A DNA stretch of 64,000 bases from Nocardiopsis sp. NRRL B-16309 (GCF_001279585.1 NZ_LGEC01000078.1:1-64000), one strand, 5' to 3'. Numbered from the stretch's first letter, positions 25,937-35,457 are shown. Numbers and translations are program-made. The notes: a model not told the origin generated them from the sequence alone.

Positions 25937-27268
25937 TCAGGGGCGGTCGCGCCGGGTCCGCTCGTACTGTTCGCCGTAGGACGGCTGTCCGTACGGGGAG
26001 CCGGGACCCGGCGGGTACGGATGCGGATCGGCCGCCCGGTCGCCGTAGCGCTCCTCGTAGGGGCGCGGGTCCGCCTGCGGAGCGGGCACGCCGTAGGGCT
26101 GGTCCGGGTACGCCGGTCCCGGCCCGTGGCCGTGGCCGTCGTAGGCCCGGCCGTCGTGTCCGTGGGGGTCGTACTGCTGCCCGCCGGGGCCCTGCTCCCC
26201 GTGGCCGCGATCCTCGTAACCCCGCTCGTCATACCCGTGGGAGTCGTACTCCTGCCCGCCGGGGGCCTGATCACCCCGCTCGTCATAACCGTGGGAGTCG
26301 TACCGCCGCCCGCCCTGGGCGTGGGCGTCGTACGCCTGCCCGCCGGGGGTCCGCTCCCCCTGGCCGTGGTCCTCATAGCCCCGCTCGTCGTAACCCCGCT
26401 CGTCATAGCCCGGGTCGTCGTGGTCAGGCCCGCCGTCGTCGTACTCGTCCTCGTACCCCTCGTCGCCGAGGTCGGCACGGGCGGAGGCGGGCGGGAAGAC
26501 CAGGGAGCGCAGGTTCAGGGCCACGTGGACGGCCATCGGCACCCACAGGCTCTCGGTTCCCAGGTAGAGGATCGTGAACAGGGCGCCCGAGGCTCCCGCG
26601 CTGACCAGGCCCCACCAGCCCTGGTAGACGTGGGCGACCGAGAACAGCAGCACCGACAGCAGCGCGGCGATCCACAGCGGCACGCCCATCCCGGCCACCA
26701 GGACGATGAACAGTCCCCGGTAGAGCAGCTCCCCGAACACGCCGCCGGTCACCGCCGCGCCCCCGGCGAGCAGGCGCTCGACCGTCGTCCGCGGCACGAG
26801 CAGCCCCTGGGGGTGCCGTCCGGGCTCGGGCAGGGCCGCGGGGGCGGCGGACGCCCGGCTCCCCCGGTGCCCGGAGCCCTTGCGGCCGCCCTTCCTCCCC
26901 CGCCCGGACCGCCGGAACGGCAGCCCGTTGGCCAGCGTCCACAGCACGGCCAGCGCGACGAGTCCGCCCACGGCACCGCCCGCGATCGGCCCCCACGCCG
27001 CCGGGAACCGCAGGCCCAGGTCACCGGCGCCGAGTCCGGGCGAGAGCAGCAGGACCGCGAGGACCAGCACGCCCCACAGGGCATGGGTCGCCACCGTGAC
27101 GGCGTACAGGCGCCGCAGGGCGCGCCCGCCGTCGTGGCGGCTGCGGGCCAGGCGGGCGAACGCGAGCCGACCGAGGAAGGGCTCGCCGAACGCCGCGAAG
27201 AGGAGGAGCAGGACCGTCAGCAGGGTCCCGGCGAGGCTGAACTGAGGGAGAGTCTCCGACCAAGGCAC
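25937..27268 (-). CDS. CPBP-family membrane protease-like protein with repeat tail
   Basis: 443 residues from GTG at 27268. Residues 1-290 have about eight membrane segments. The CPBP/CAAX-protease core reads VFGELLYRGLF (about 178-188), then FSVAHVYQGWWG and MAVHVALN. The canonical first motif is EExxxR; here the first Glu is Gly, while the second Glu, Arg and both His are kept. Residues 295-443 are a disordered Gly/Asp/Tyr/His-rich tail built from about ten-residue repeats (YDSHGYDERG type), encoded by a matching DNA repeat at about 26100-26450. Activity may be altered or lost. Function in actinomycetes is generally unknown. Confidence 0.85.
   Translation of the reverse strand: MPWSETLPQFSLAGTLLTVLLLLFAAFGEPFLGRLAFARLARSRHDGGRALRRLYAVTVATHALWGVLVLAVLLLSPGLGAGDLGLRFPAAWGPIAGGAVGGLVALAVLWTLANGLPFRRSGRGRKGGRKGSGHRGSRASAAPAALPEPGRHPQGLLVPRTTVERLLAGGAAVTGGVFGELLYRGLFIVLVAGMGVPLWIAALLSVLLFSVAHVYQGWWGLVSAGASGALFTILYLGTESLWVPMAVHVALNLRSLVFPPASARADLGDEGYEDEYDDGGPDHDDPGYDERGYDERGYEDHGQGERTPGGQAYDAHAQGGRRYDSHGYDERGDQAPGGQEYDSHGYDERGYEDRGHGEQGPGGQQYDPHGHDGRAYDGHGHGPGPAYPDQPYGVPAPQADPRPYEERYGDRAADPHPYPPGPGSPYGQPSYGEQYERTRRDRP
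26100..26450. repeat. In-gene tandem repeat encoding the CPBP tail
   Basis: About ten degenerate 24-36-base units, read on the minus strand as TACGACTCCCACGGCTACG and relatives, encode the Tyr/Asp/His/Gly-rich C-terminal tail. Copy number is likely to vary between strains. Confidence 0.75.
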
Positions 27269-27448
27269 GGGGCAATAGTAGGGCTCCCAAAGCCCGCATT
27301 GCGCACATGACGGATTCCGGACCCGATGACCTCTTGTGGACGGGGTGGCGAACAGCGACCGTAGAGAGTGTCACAGGTCACATCGCGGGCGGTGGCACGA
27401 GCCACCCCGTACGCCGCCCCGAACGCGTCGAAGGGCTGGGCAGCAGGG

Positions 27449-29611
27449 ATGGTAGATCGAGCCGTAGTCGTACCGAGGGCCGATCGGCCCCAGGACATCC
27501 GCAACGTCGCACTCGTGGGTCCGACGGGTTCCGGGAAGACGAGCCTGGTCGAGGCCCTGCTCTTCGCGGCCGGGGCGATCCCCCGGCCCGGTCGCGTGGA
27601 GGAGGGCACGACCGTCAGCGACCACGACGAGATCGAGATCCGCCAGAAGCGCTCCGTCCACCTCACCGTCAACCCGGTCATGGTGGGCGACGTCAAGGTC
27701 AACCTGCTCGACACCCCCGGATACGCCGACTTCATCGGCGCCATGCGAGCCGGGCTGCGGGGCGCCGACGCCGCCCTGTTCGTCGTCTCCGCCCTGGACG
27801 GCGTGGACGGGCGCACCCGTGTGCTGTGGCAGGAGTGCGCCGCCGTGGGCATGCCCCGCGCCGTGGCCGTGACGAAGATCGACCACCCGCGCGCCGACTA
27901 CGACGACGTCGTCGCCCAGTGCCAGGAGGCCTTCGGCAGTGGGGTCCACCCCGCCTACGTGCCCGCGGTCGAGGGCACCGGGGACGACCGCCGTGTGGTG
28001 GGCGTGTGGGGCCTGGTCTCCGAGCGCTACTACGACTACTCCGACGGGGACTCGGGAGCCGGCCCCGAGCCGCGCCCGGTGCCCGGCTGGCTGCGTGAGG
28101 CCGCCGGCCCGCTGCGGGAGACGCTCATCGAGGAGGTCATCACCGAGAGCGAGGACGAGGCGCTCATGGAGCGCTACATGGAGGGCGGCGCGCTCGACCC
28201 CGACCTGCTCATCGCGGACCTGAAGCAGGCCGTGGCCGCCGGCGGCTTCCATCCCGTGCTGGCGCTCAGCCCCACCCGCGGTGTCGGCGTGCGCGAACTG
28301 CTGCGCGAGCTCCCGCTGTCGTGCCCCGACCCGACCCGGCGCGCCTTCCCGGAGGTGGTCGGACCCGACGGGCGCCCGGTGAGCGGCCTGTCCTGCGATC
28401 CGGACGGCCCGCTGGTCGCCGAGGTCCTGAGCACCACCAGCGATCCCTACGTCGGGCGGGTCAGCACCGTGCGCGTCTTCTCGGGCACGCTCACCTCCGA
28501 CAGCCCCGTCCACCTGCACGGCCACGGCGTGCCCAGCGGGATGACCGGGTCCGACGAGCACGACCGCAGCGGTGAGGACGAGCGCCTGGGCGCGCTGCAC
28601 GTCACGCTGGGCCGGGACGCGCGGCCGGTGGGCCAGGTGGTCGCCGGGGACCTGTGCCAGGTCTCGAAGCTGCCCTCGGCCCGCACGGGCGACACGATCT
28701 CCGACCGGGACCGGCCGCTGCGCGTCTCGCCCTGGCGCTTCCCGCAGCCGCTGCTGCCGGTGGCGGTCAGCGCCGCCTCCGCCTCGGACGAGGACAAGCT
28801 CTCGCAGTCGGTGGCGCGCCTGGTCGCCGAGGACCCCTCGCTGCGGGTCGAGGTCAACGCGGAGACCCACCAGATGGTCCTGTGGACCCTGGGCGAGGCC
28901 CACCTGGACGCCGCCCTGGACCGGCTGGAGCGCCGCCACGGCGTGCGCGTGCGGACGGGCCCGGTGCGCGTACCGCTGCGCGAGACCTTCGCCGTCCCGG
29001 CGCAGGGCATGGGCCGCAACGTCAAGCAGAGCGGCGGCCACGGCGAGTACGGCGTCTGCCGGATCCGGGTGGAGCCGCTGGAGTCGGGCTCGGGTCTTGA
29101 GTTCGTCGACGAGATCGTCGGCGGCGTCGTGCCGCGCCAGTTCGTCCCCTCGGTGGAGAAGGGCGTGCGCGCGCAGATGGCCGAGGGCGTGGACTCCGGG
29201 TACCCGCTGGTGGACCTGCGCGTGACCCTCTACGACGGCAAGGCGCACTCGGTGGACTCCTCCGACATGGCCTTCCAGAAGGCGGGCCGCCTCGCGCTCA
29301 GGGACGCCGCGACCGCCGCGAAGCTCTCGATGCTGGAGCCGGTGGACGAGGTCACCGTGGAGATGGACGAGTCCTACCTCGGCGCGGTGATGAGCGACCT
29401 GTCCGCCCGCCGCGGGCGCGTGGTCGGCACCGAGGCCGCCGACGGGGGCCGGGCGGTGGTCCGCGCGGAGGTGCCCACCCTGGAGATGACGCGGTACGCG
29501 GTCGAACTCCGCTCGATCTCCCACGGCACCGGCGTGTTCACCCGGAACTACCTGCGCCACGAGACGCTGCCGCCCCAGGTCGCCGCCCGCCTCCCCGCCC
29601 AACCCGCGTAA
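27449..29611 (+). CDS. EF-G-like translational GTPase (FusA2 type)
   Basis: 720 residues from ATG at 27449 (MVDRAVVVPRADRPQDIRNV); the frame is open upstream, but similarity to paralogues starts here. G1 is GPTGSGKT (24-31), G3 NLLDTPGYADF, G4-like AVTKIDHP. Domains II-V follow, including QSGGHGEYGVCRI and the C-terminal FTRNYLRHE. Actinomycetes carry this second EF-G-like protein besides the true fusA. It lacks several conserved EF-G loops and is thought to act in ribosome recycling, stress or antibiotic tolerance. It ends at a clear terminator. Confidence 0.93.
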   Translation: MVDRAVVVPRADRPQDIRNVALVGPTGSGKTSLVEALLFAAGAIPRPGRVEEGTTVSDHDEIEIRQKRSVHLTVNPVMVGDVKVNLLDTPGYADFIGAMRAGLRGADAALFVVSALDGVDGRTRVLWQECAAVGMPRAVAVTKIDHPRADYDDVVAQCQEAFGSGVHPAYVPAVEGTGDDRRVVGVWGLVSERYYDYSDGDSGAGPEPRPVPGWLREAAGPLRETLIEEVITESEDEALMERYMEGGALDPDLLIADLKQAVAAGGFHPVLALSPTRGVGVRELLRELPLSCPDPTRRAFPEVVGPDGRPVSGLSCDPDGPLVAEVLSTTSDPYVGRVSTVRVFSGTLTSDSPVHLHGHGVPSGMTGSDEHDRSGEDERLGALHVTLGRDARPVGQVVAGDLCQVSKLPSARTGDTISDRDRPLRVSPWRFPQPLLPVAVSAASASDEDKLSQSVARLVAEDPSLRVEVNAETHQMVLWTLGEAHLDAALDRLERRHGVRVRTGPVRVPLRETFAVPAQGMGRNVKQSGGHGEYGVCRIRVEPLESGSGLEFVDEIVGGVVPRQFVPSVEKGVRAQMAEGVDSGYPLVDLRVTLYDGKAHSVDSSDMAFQKAGRLALRDAATAAKLSMLEPVDEVTVEMDESYLGAVMSDLSARRGRVVGTEAADGGRAVVRAEVPTLEMTRYAVELRSISHGTGVFTRNYLRHETLPPQVAARLPAQPA

Positions 29612-29623
29612 GCGCCCGCCATC

Positions 29624-29655
29624 GGGCCCCCTGGGGTCGTTCAGACCAGGGGCCC
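29624..29655 (+). terminator. Terminator of the EF-G-like gene
   Basis: GGGCCCCCTGG and CCAGGGGCCC form a ten-pair stem with one bulged C, starting 12 bases after the stop codon. Confidence 0.7.
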
Positions 29656-29796
29656 GCAAGCGGGGTCGAACGTGCACGAAGGACCTGCCTCGACCCCGGG
29701 GGCTGAGAGGTAGGCAGTTCAGCCTGCCACGTCCGCCGGGGATGAAAGGTAGGCCGTTCAGCTATGCGGTGTGCAGGGGGGTTCGCGAGGGGCGCG

Positions 29797-29869
29797 CCAG
29801 TGTTCTGCAGGAGGAGACGGGGCCGCAGCGAGCCTGCGAGCAAGGCAAGTCGACGACGAAGAACACTGG
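29797..29869. repeat. 73-bp element with perfect 10-bp terminal inverted repeats
   Basis: CCAGTGTTCT (29797-29806) and AGAACACTGG (29860-29869) are exact inverted repeats enclosing a GC-rich 53-base core. A related start, CCAGTGTTTTCTGGGGCCGC, follows guaB1 at about 37136-37155. The remaining 29656-29796 contains no gene I can support. Confidence 0.7.
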
Positions 29870-29929
29870 CTACTCGGCGCCCCGCGTCCGAGCTTGCGAG
29901 GGCGCCAAAAGGAGGCGCAGCGAGGGCGC

Positions 29930-30060
29930 CGACGGGTCCTGGAGCGGCTGGAGGTGCGCTCCCGAGGAACGAGGGCGTGCACCGCAAGGCGCGAAGGCCC
30001 CGTCTCAAAGGCGCCCGAGCACGGGCCAAAGCGAGGAACGAGCGGCGGCCCCAAAAAAAC
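29930..30060. repeat. ~140-bp dispersed repeat (family A), opposite orientation
   Basis: Reads GGCGCCGACGGGTCCTGGAG, then a GAGGAACGAGGGCGTGC block and GCCAAAGCGAGGAACGAGCG, the reverse complement of the unit at 23449-23735. It sits just beyond the M48 stop codon in the gap between convergent genes. Confidence 0.85.
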
Positions 30061-30074
30061 ACAGCCCCGAACAA

Positions 30075-30878
30075 CTACAACACCCGCCCCGGCCGGCTGC
30101 GGTCGGCCAGCGCCGCGAACCGGAACGTGTTCACCGGGTGGCTGGAGAGCAGGTTGACCAGCAGAACGAAGAACCCGGTGTCGGTGTGGGCGCGCTCGGC
30201 GACGGCGTCGAAGTCGACGGCGGTGTAGAGGTACTTGCCCGCCACGAACAGGCGCAGCCCCTGCGCGCCCTCGGGGCAGTACAGGTGGGCGTGGTTGTCG
30301 GCGGTGTACTCCTGCGCACGGCTCAGCGTGGTGCCCACACCGGGAATGACGTTGGCCACGGAGATGCCGAACTGCCGGAGGAACGAGGTGTGCCCGGCGG
30401 CGATGTGGCCGACCTCGTGGCCGATGACGAACCGCAGCGCGTCCGGATCGGCGAGGCGGCCGCCCACCTCGAACAGGTCGCTGTTGACGGCCACGTACCG
30501 CCGGCTGCCGTGCCCCGACGCGAACGCGTTGAGCACACCGTTGCCCAGGACGACGTAGGCCTCGGGCACGCGGCGCATGTTGAACACCGCCGCGGCCTCG
30601 GCGACCATCCGGTACGCCTCGGGGAACTGGTCCGGCGTGATGCGCACCCCGTTGATCCGCTGGCGGGCGAAGAGCTGTCCGCGTACGAAGTACACCAGCG
30701 CGGGGATGCTCAACAGCAGCAGCGGCTCGCCCGGCTCTCCGGCGTGGGCGCGGCTGGCCGCGCCCACCACGGCCAGCAGGGTGACGGCCACGCACACGAC
30801 CAGGAGCCTGTTCTCCAGTGGATGGCGCAGGTCCCGCGCCAGATGGGGATCACCCCAGCGCCGGGTGATGATCCCCAT
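30075..30878 (-). CDS. M48-family membrane metalloprotease
   Basis: 267 residues, ATG at 30878. Two membrane helices (about residues 23-41 and 50-66), then a cytosolic zinc protease domain: HEVGH at 154-158 supplies the two His ligands and the catalytic Glu, and the third ligand is the Glu of SRAQEYTADN (HtpX/M48 pattern). Length and layout match the HtpX-like family that degrades misfolded membrane proteins. Its start codon is six bases from the stop codon of the M20 amidohydrolase gene, so the two are likely one operon. Confidence 0.93.
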   Translation of the reverse strand: MGIITRRWGDPHLARDLRHPLENRLLVVCVAVTLLAVVGAASRAHAGEPGEPLLLLSIPALVYFVRGQLFARQRINGVRITPDQFPEAYRMVAEAAAVFNMRRVPEAYVVLGNGVLNAFASGHGSRRYVAVNSDLFEVGGRLADPDALRFVIGHEVGHIAAGHTSFLRQFGISVANVIPGVGTTLSRAQEYTADNHAHLYCPEGAQGLRLFVAGKYLYTAVDFDAVAERAHTDTGFFVLLVNLLSSHPVNTFRFAALADRSRPGRVL

Positions 30879-30884
30879 CCGGGG

Positions 30885-32795
30885 TCACAGGCGGTACTCG
30901 GAGTCGGGCAGGTCGTCGTCGGGTCCGGGCGGAGGCGCCTGGTGGGCGTCGCCCCGTGGCGGGGGCCCGCCGAACGCCGGTCCCGAGGGCTGCCCGTGCG
31001 GCGGCCCCTGCGGGGGCGGCCCCTGGGGCGGCCCCTGCGGGTCGTCGTCCAGGATGGCGGCCATGTCCGCCGACAGCGTGGACTCCTCCGCCTTCTCGCT
31101 GCGCCACTCCTCGCGCAGTTCCTCGTCCTGTTCCCCGATGACGGCGTCCATGTCGGCTTCGTGAGTGGACTTGGCCGGGTCCTCCTGTCCCGGCTCGGGC
31201 CAGGAGGAGGCCAGGAACGCGCTGTCGTAGGCGTCGTTGGAGTCCTGCGCCGCGCCGCTCTCGGGCCGCGGCTCGTACGGCTCGCCCATGGGCGGGCCGT
31301 AGGAGCGCGCCGGCGGGTCGTAGGAGTCGGCGGGCGGGGCGTCCGCCGGCACCGGGCCGTAGCCGCTCGGGGGAGCCGGGTCGCCCGGTGGCGGACCGAA
31401 GGAGTCGGCCGGCACCTGCTCCGCGGGCGGCGGGGCGTCGTGGACGGGGAAGGGGTCCCCGACCGGCTCGGGCGCCGCGTCGTAGGACTGGTCCTGGTAG
31501 GCGCCCCCCATGGGCGGCGCCTCCGCCGCCGGCGCGGACCGCTCGCTGCCCAGGTAGGACAGCGCCGCGACGGTGATGGCGGCGAGTCCCGCGCGCAGCG
31601 TGGGCTCGCGGGAGGGCGCGAAGAACGGCGAGTGGTTGCTGGGGACGTTGCCCATCTTCTCGTAGGGCGTGTCCCCCGGAGCCGCCTCCCACACGTCGTG
31701 CGGGGTGGCGCCCACGAACCAGAACACGTACGGGATGGGCTGCGGGTCGGCGGGCAGGCCGAAGCAGCTGAAGTCCTCCGTGCCCGGGAAGGGGTCGGGC
31801 AGGTGGATGACGTAGTCGTCACCGAAGTAGGCGTGGTGCGCGGCGGCCACCTCGGCGGTGCAGGCGGGGTCGTTGACCGTGATGCCCGCACCCTCGAAGC
31901 GCTCGACCTCGGGTTCGCGCGTGGCGCCGGAGGCCGCGGCCTCCGCCCGGACGATGCGCTCGATGGCCGCTTCGAGCTGCCGGGCCACGTTGTCGTTGAG
32001 GGCCCGGGTGTTGACCTCCAGGTAGGCCTCGTCCGGGATGATGTTGGCCTTGGTCCCGGCCTGGATCCGCCCGACCGTGAGGACGGCCATCTCGCTCGGG
32101 CTGATCTCCCGGGAGACCACGCCCTGCAGGCGCGTGACGATGTGCGCGGCGACGAGCACCGGGTCGATGGTGGTGTGCGGCTGGGAGGCGTGGCCGCCCT
32201 CGCCGAAGACGCGCACCCGGTAGGAGTCGGCGGCGCCGAGGATGACACCGGCCCGGTGGGAGATGAGTCCGGCGGGCTGCGGGCCCAGGTGCTGCCCGAG
32301 GATGACGTCGGGGCGCCCGAAGCGCTCGTAGAGCCCGTCGTCGAGCATCGCCTGGGCGCCGTCGAGGGTCTCCTCGGCGGGCTGGGCGACGACCATGACG
32401 GTGCCGGTCCACTCCTCACGGGACTCCGACAGCAGGTCGGCCGCGCCGACCAGGCACGCGGTGTGGGCGTCGTGGCCGCACGCGTGCATGACGGGGACCT
32501 CCTTGCCCTCGTCGTCGGTCGCGCGCGTCGTGCTGGCGTAGGGCAGACCGGTCCGCTCCTCCACGGGGAGGGCGTCCATGTCGGCGCGCAGCATCACCGT
32601 GGGGCCCGGGCCGTTGCGCAGGATCCCGACCACACCGGTGCCGCCGACGCCCTTGTGGACCTCGTAGCCCGTGCGGGTCAGCCACTCGGCGACGCCGCTG
32701 GCGGTGCGATGTTCGGAGTGGGAGAGCTCCGGATTCTTGTGCAGGTCGACATAGAACCCCTCGACGAGCGGAAAGATCTCGTCGAGGAGTCGCAT
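30885..32795 (-). CDS. M20-family amidohydrolase with long proline-rich tail
   Basis: 636 residues from ATG at 32795, with GGGAG seven bases upstream. Residues 1-405 form a complete M20/hippurate-hydrolase enzyme: MLRADMDALPVEE, the metal-binding HACGHDAH at about 104-111, AEETLDGAQ, the dimerisation domain, and the late TEDFSCFG. Such enzymes hydrolyse N-acyl amino acids or related amides. Residues 410-636 are an added tail rich in Pro, Gly, Asp and Ser, not part of the family, and probably disordered. It is co-directional with the M48 gene. Confidence 0.92.
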   Translation of the reverse strand: MRLLDEIFPLVEGFYVDLHKNPELSHSEHRTASGVAEWLTRTGYEVHKGVGGTGVVGILRNGPGPTVMLRADMDALPVEERTGLPYASTTRATDDEGKEVPVMHACGHDAHTACLVGAADLLSESREEWTGTVMVVAQPAEETLDGAQAMLDDGLYERFGRPDVILGQHLGPQPAGLISHRAGVILGAADSYRVRVFGEGGHASQPHTTIDPVLVAAHIVTRLQGVVSREISPSEMAVLTVGRIQAGTKANIIPDEAYLEVNTRALNDNVARQLEAAIERIVRAEAAASGATREPEVERFEGAGITVNDPACTAEVAAAHHAYFGDDYVIHLPDPFPGTEDFSCFGLPADPQPIPYVFWFVGATPHDVWEAAPGDTPYEKMGNVPSNHSPFFAPSREPTLRAGLAAITVAALSYLGSERSAPAAEAPPMGGAYQDQSYDAAPEPVGDPFPVHDAPPPAEQVPADSFGPPPGDPAPPSGYGPVPADAPPADSYDPPARSYGPPMGEPYEPRPESGAAQDSNDAYDSAFLASSWPEPGQEDPAKSTHEADMDAVIGEQDEELREEWRSEKAEESTLSADMAAILDDDPQGPPQGPPPQGPPHGQPSGPAFGGPPPRGDAHQAPPPGPDDDLPDSEYRL

Positions 32796-33258
32796 GACCA
32801 CGCTCCCGTGCTGGGCTGCACGGTTGGGGTCCACCGCGTGCGGCACGGTTTCCACCGCCTTCTTCGTTCTCGACTGGGCCGACGCCTGCCCGACGTCTCG
32901 ACCTGGGTGCAGCCTATCGGCGCGACCGTCGCCGCCCCACACCGCCATGGTCACCCAAGGCGCACGGCTCCGCACCCATGGGTTACGATCCCCTGGTGGT
33001 CGGCGCCCTGCGCGGGGGTGAGCGACGCCACGGGGCCGCCTCCGATTTGGAGAAAACCCTGGCGTGCTCCACGATGTCTCAGTAGGGTAACGACGCACGA
33101 GTCGAACTCATCCGACCTTCGGTGCCCTTCCCCGGGCTCAGTCGCCACGCGGCACCGACCGAGCGTTCCGACACCCCCCGTCGGCCGCCGCCCCATCCGC
33201 CCAGGCCGTGGGCCCAGCGCACACCGTCATACCGCACCCGTCGTCTCGGAGACCGTTC
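32796..33258. other. Divergent promoter region
   Basis: 463 bases between the divergent M20 and acyltransferase starts. It should hold both promoters; TAGGGT at about 33084 is a possible -10 for the plus-strand gene. I find no gene or strong repeat. Confidence 0.4.
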
Positions 33259-34425
33259 GTGGCCTCATCAACCGTCAGTTCAGCGTCCCATCAGCAAGGG
33301 TCGGGGCCGATCCCGGGCACCGGGCCGACCGGCCCCGGGGGTCCGGTGTCCGAGAGCGCCCCCGGACGTGACGCACGACTCGACAACGCCAAGTTCATCC
33401 TGATCGCGCTGGTGGTCGTGGGCCACGCGATCCAGCCGGTGCGCAACTTCGAGCCCGCCAGCGCGCTCTACTACTGGATCTACTTCTTCCACATGCCCGC
33501 GTTCATCATGATCAGCGGCTACCTCTCACGGTCCTTCGACGCCTCGTCGCGCCGCGTGGAGAAGCTGGTCGTGTCGCTGGCCGTGCCCTACCTCATCTTC
33601 TGGGCCATCCACCAGACGATCTACGGCGTCGAACGCGGCGGACTGCCCGAGTCCCTGTCCGTGTTGAGGCCGACGTGGACGCTGTGGTTCCTGGTGGCGC
33701 TGTTCATGTGGCGGCTGAGCGTGCCGGTGTGGCAGCGGCTGCGCTGGCCGGTGGCCATCGCGGTGCTCATCTCGGTGTTCGCCTCCACCACCGACCTCGG
33801 CGGCGGCACACTGGCGCTGGGCCGCGTGCTCAGCTTCCTGCCGTTCTTCGTGCTGGGCCTGAGCCTGCGGCGGGAGCACTTCGCCCACCTCGACCGGGTC
33901 TGGGTGCGGATCCTGTCCGTGGCCGTGCTCGTCTCGACGGCGGTGCTCGCGGTGCCCATCTCCGACCGGCTGAGCCGGGACTGGCTGCTCTGGAAGGACA
34001 GCCTCACCGACCGGGCGATCGACCCGATCATGCCCAGCATGGGCATCCGGCTGGCGTTCATGGGGCTGGCGCTGGTGATGACGATCGCCGTGCTCGCGCT
34101 CACGCCCAAGCGGCAGATGTGGATCACCTCACTCGGCGCCTACACGCTCTTCATCTACCTCGGACACTCCGTGGCCCTGCTGGTACTCAAGGCCTCGCCC
34201 TGGTACGAGCGGGTGGACGGCGCCGTGGGCCTGGTCCTGTCCATCGCCCTCGCGATCGGCCTCACCCTGCTGCTGTGCACCCCGTGGGTCCGCGCGGCCC
34301 TGTCGTGGGCGGTGGAACCGCGCCTGACGTGGCTCCTGCGCGACGACGTCCCGAGCCGCGAGACGGCCCGAGGGGCCCCGGCCGCCGGGGCCGGCGCCGG
34401 GTTCGCGGCCGGGCCGAAGTCCTGA
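33259..34425 (+). CDS. Acyltransferase-3-family membrane protein
   Basis: 388 residues. GTG at 33259 has GGAG seven bases upstream; the frame continues upstream without a better start. After about 40 residues of low-complexity sequence, ten helices follow with the acyltransferase-3 motif LDNAKFILIALVVVGHAIQP (catalytic His) and FFHMPAFIMISGYLSRSF, the opening seen in fucose-4-O-acetylase-like enzymes. It probably transfers acetyl or another acyl group to an envelope sugar or lipid. It converges on the phosphatidyltransferase gene across a shared terminator. Confidence 0.88.
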   Translation: MASSTVSSASHQQGSGPIPGTGPTGPGGPVSESAPGRDARLDNAKFILIALVVVGHAIQPVRNFEPASALYYWIYFFHMPAFIMISGYLSRSFDASSRRVEKLVVSLAVPYLIFWAIHQTIYGVERGGLPESLSVLRPTWTLWFLVALFMWRLSVPVWQRLRWPVAIAVLISVFASTTDLGGGTLALGRVLSFLPFFVLGLSLRREHFAHLDRVWVRILSVAVLVSTAVLAVPISDRLSRDWLLWKDSLTDRAIDPIMPSMGIRLAFMGLALVMTIAVLALTPKRQMWITSLGAYTLFIYLGHSVALLVLKASPWYERVDGAVGLVLSIALAIGLTLLLCTPWVRAALSWAVEPRLTWLLRDDVPSRETARGAPAAGAGAGFAAGPKS

Positions 34426-34471
34426 CCCCGGGGCTCCCGAACGGTCCAGGGCCCAGGTCGGAGCAACACGA

Positions 34472-34516
34472 CGAAGGCCCCCGGGTCCCTCCAAGGAGGG
34501 CGCCCGGGGGCCTTCG
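34472..34516. terminator. Bidirectional terminator
   Basis: CGAAGGCCCCCGGG (34472-34485) pairs perfectly with CCCGGGGGCCTTCG (34503-34516), and an inner CCCTCC/GGAGGG stem extends it. It lies between two convergent genes and can serve both. Confidence 0.9.
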
Positions 34517-34527
34517 CGCGAACGGGA

Positions 34528-35457
34528 TCAGCTCTCGCCGGCCGCCACCGGAACGGAGGAGGCCATCTGCCGGCGGCGGGCCTCGAAGCGCCGCGTCTCC
34601 CGCCACAGGCGCAGCACCAGGACGACCTCGAAGAAGGCCAGGGCCAGGCAGGACAGCACCGCGACGGGGATGATGAGGTTGTCGAGCGGGGTGAGGAAGG
34701 AGACCAGCACGGTCACCGGAGCCACCACGCACACGAACATCTCGAACTCGATGCCGCTGAACAGGTGCGGCCGCACCCGGTGCCGGAGCAGGGAGTCCCG
34801 CACGCGCGCGTAGAGGGAGCCGCCGCCCGCGGCGGCCGGGCGCGCCGGGGCGTCCGCGTCCTCGTTCTCGTTCTCGTTCTCGGGGTCATCGTCACCGACC
34901 GCCGCCGCCCGGATCTGCGCCTCGTCGCCCGAGGCCTCGGCGAGCGCCTGCCGCATCGTCTTGCGCGTCTTGGCGACCTGGGTCGCGTTGAGGTAGCGCA
35001 GCAGGTCGAAGAAGACCACGACCGGCGCCACGACCAGGTAGGCGACGTTCCCCGTGGCCGCCCACTGCCCGACCAGCAGCGCCATCAGGCAGCCGAAGAA
35101 GCGGATCCGGTCGAAGACGAAGTCCACCCAGCCCCCGAAGACCGTCCCGTTGCCCTTGAGGCGGGCGATCTTGCCGTCCATGCAGTCGAGCACGAAGCTG
35201 AGGTGGAACAGCAGTCCGCCCAGCACGAGCCACGCCCAGGAGGCGGGGACCTGCCAGCCCGGCAGAGCGAAGCACACCGCGGACGCCAGGCCCAGCACAC
35301 CGGCGCCGAGCGTGAGCTGGTTCGGCGTCAGGTTGGTGCGGTTGGCGGTCCAGACCACGAGGCGGCCGGCGAGCGGGTCGACGAGGAAGACCGTCCACCA
35401 GGCGTCCCTGGGCTTGTAGGTCTCTTCCTTGACTTGCTCGAACGTGAAACGCGACAT
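34528..35457 (-). CDS. CDP-alcohol phosphatidyltransferase
   Basis: 309 residues. ATG at 35457 (MSRFTFEQVK) has GGAG eight bases upstream. The full family motif is present with exact spacing: D91, D94-G95, A98-R99, G108, D112, D116 in LDCMDGKIARLKGNGTVFGG and WVDFVFD. Six membrane segments. Such enzymes join a CDP-linked diacylglycerol or polyol to an alcohol; the acceptor (inositol phosphate, glycerol phosphate, or other) cannot be told. An acidic linker NENENEDAD near residue 220 is unusual for the family. Confidence 0.92.
   Translation of the reverse strand: MSRFTFEQVKEETYKPRDAWWTVFLVDPLAGRLVVWTANRTNLTPNQLTLGAGVLGLASAVCFALPGWQVPASWAWLVLGGLLFHLSFVLDCMDGKIARLKGNGTVFGGWVDFVFDRIRFFGCLMALLVGQWAATGNVAYLVVAPVVVFFDLLRYLNATQVAKTRKTMRQALAEASGDEAQIRAAAVGDDDPENENENEDADAPARPAAAGGGSLYARVRDSLLRHRVRPHLFSGIEFEMFVCVVAPVTVLVSFLTPLDNLIIPVAVLSCLALAFFEVVLVLRLWRETRRFEARRRQMASSVPVAAGES

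Noticed and set aside
27371..29677. 768-codon antisense frame opposite the EF-G-like gene
   Set aside because: Typical GC-rich shadow frame with a rich His/Gln/Val content and no family; the sense strand encodes a clear GTPase.
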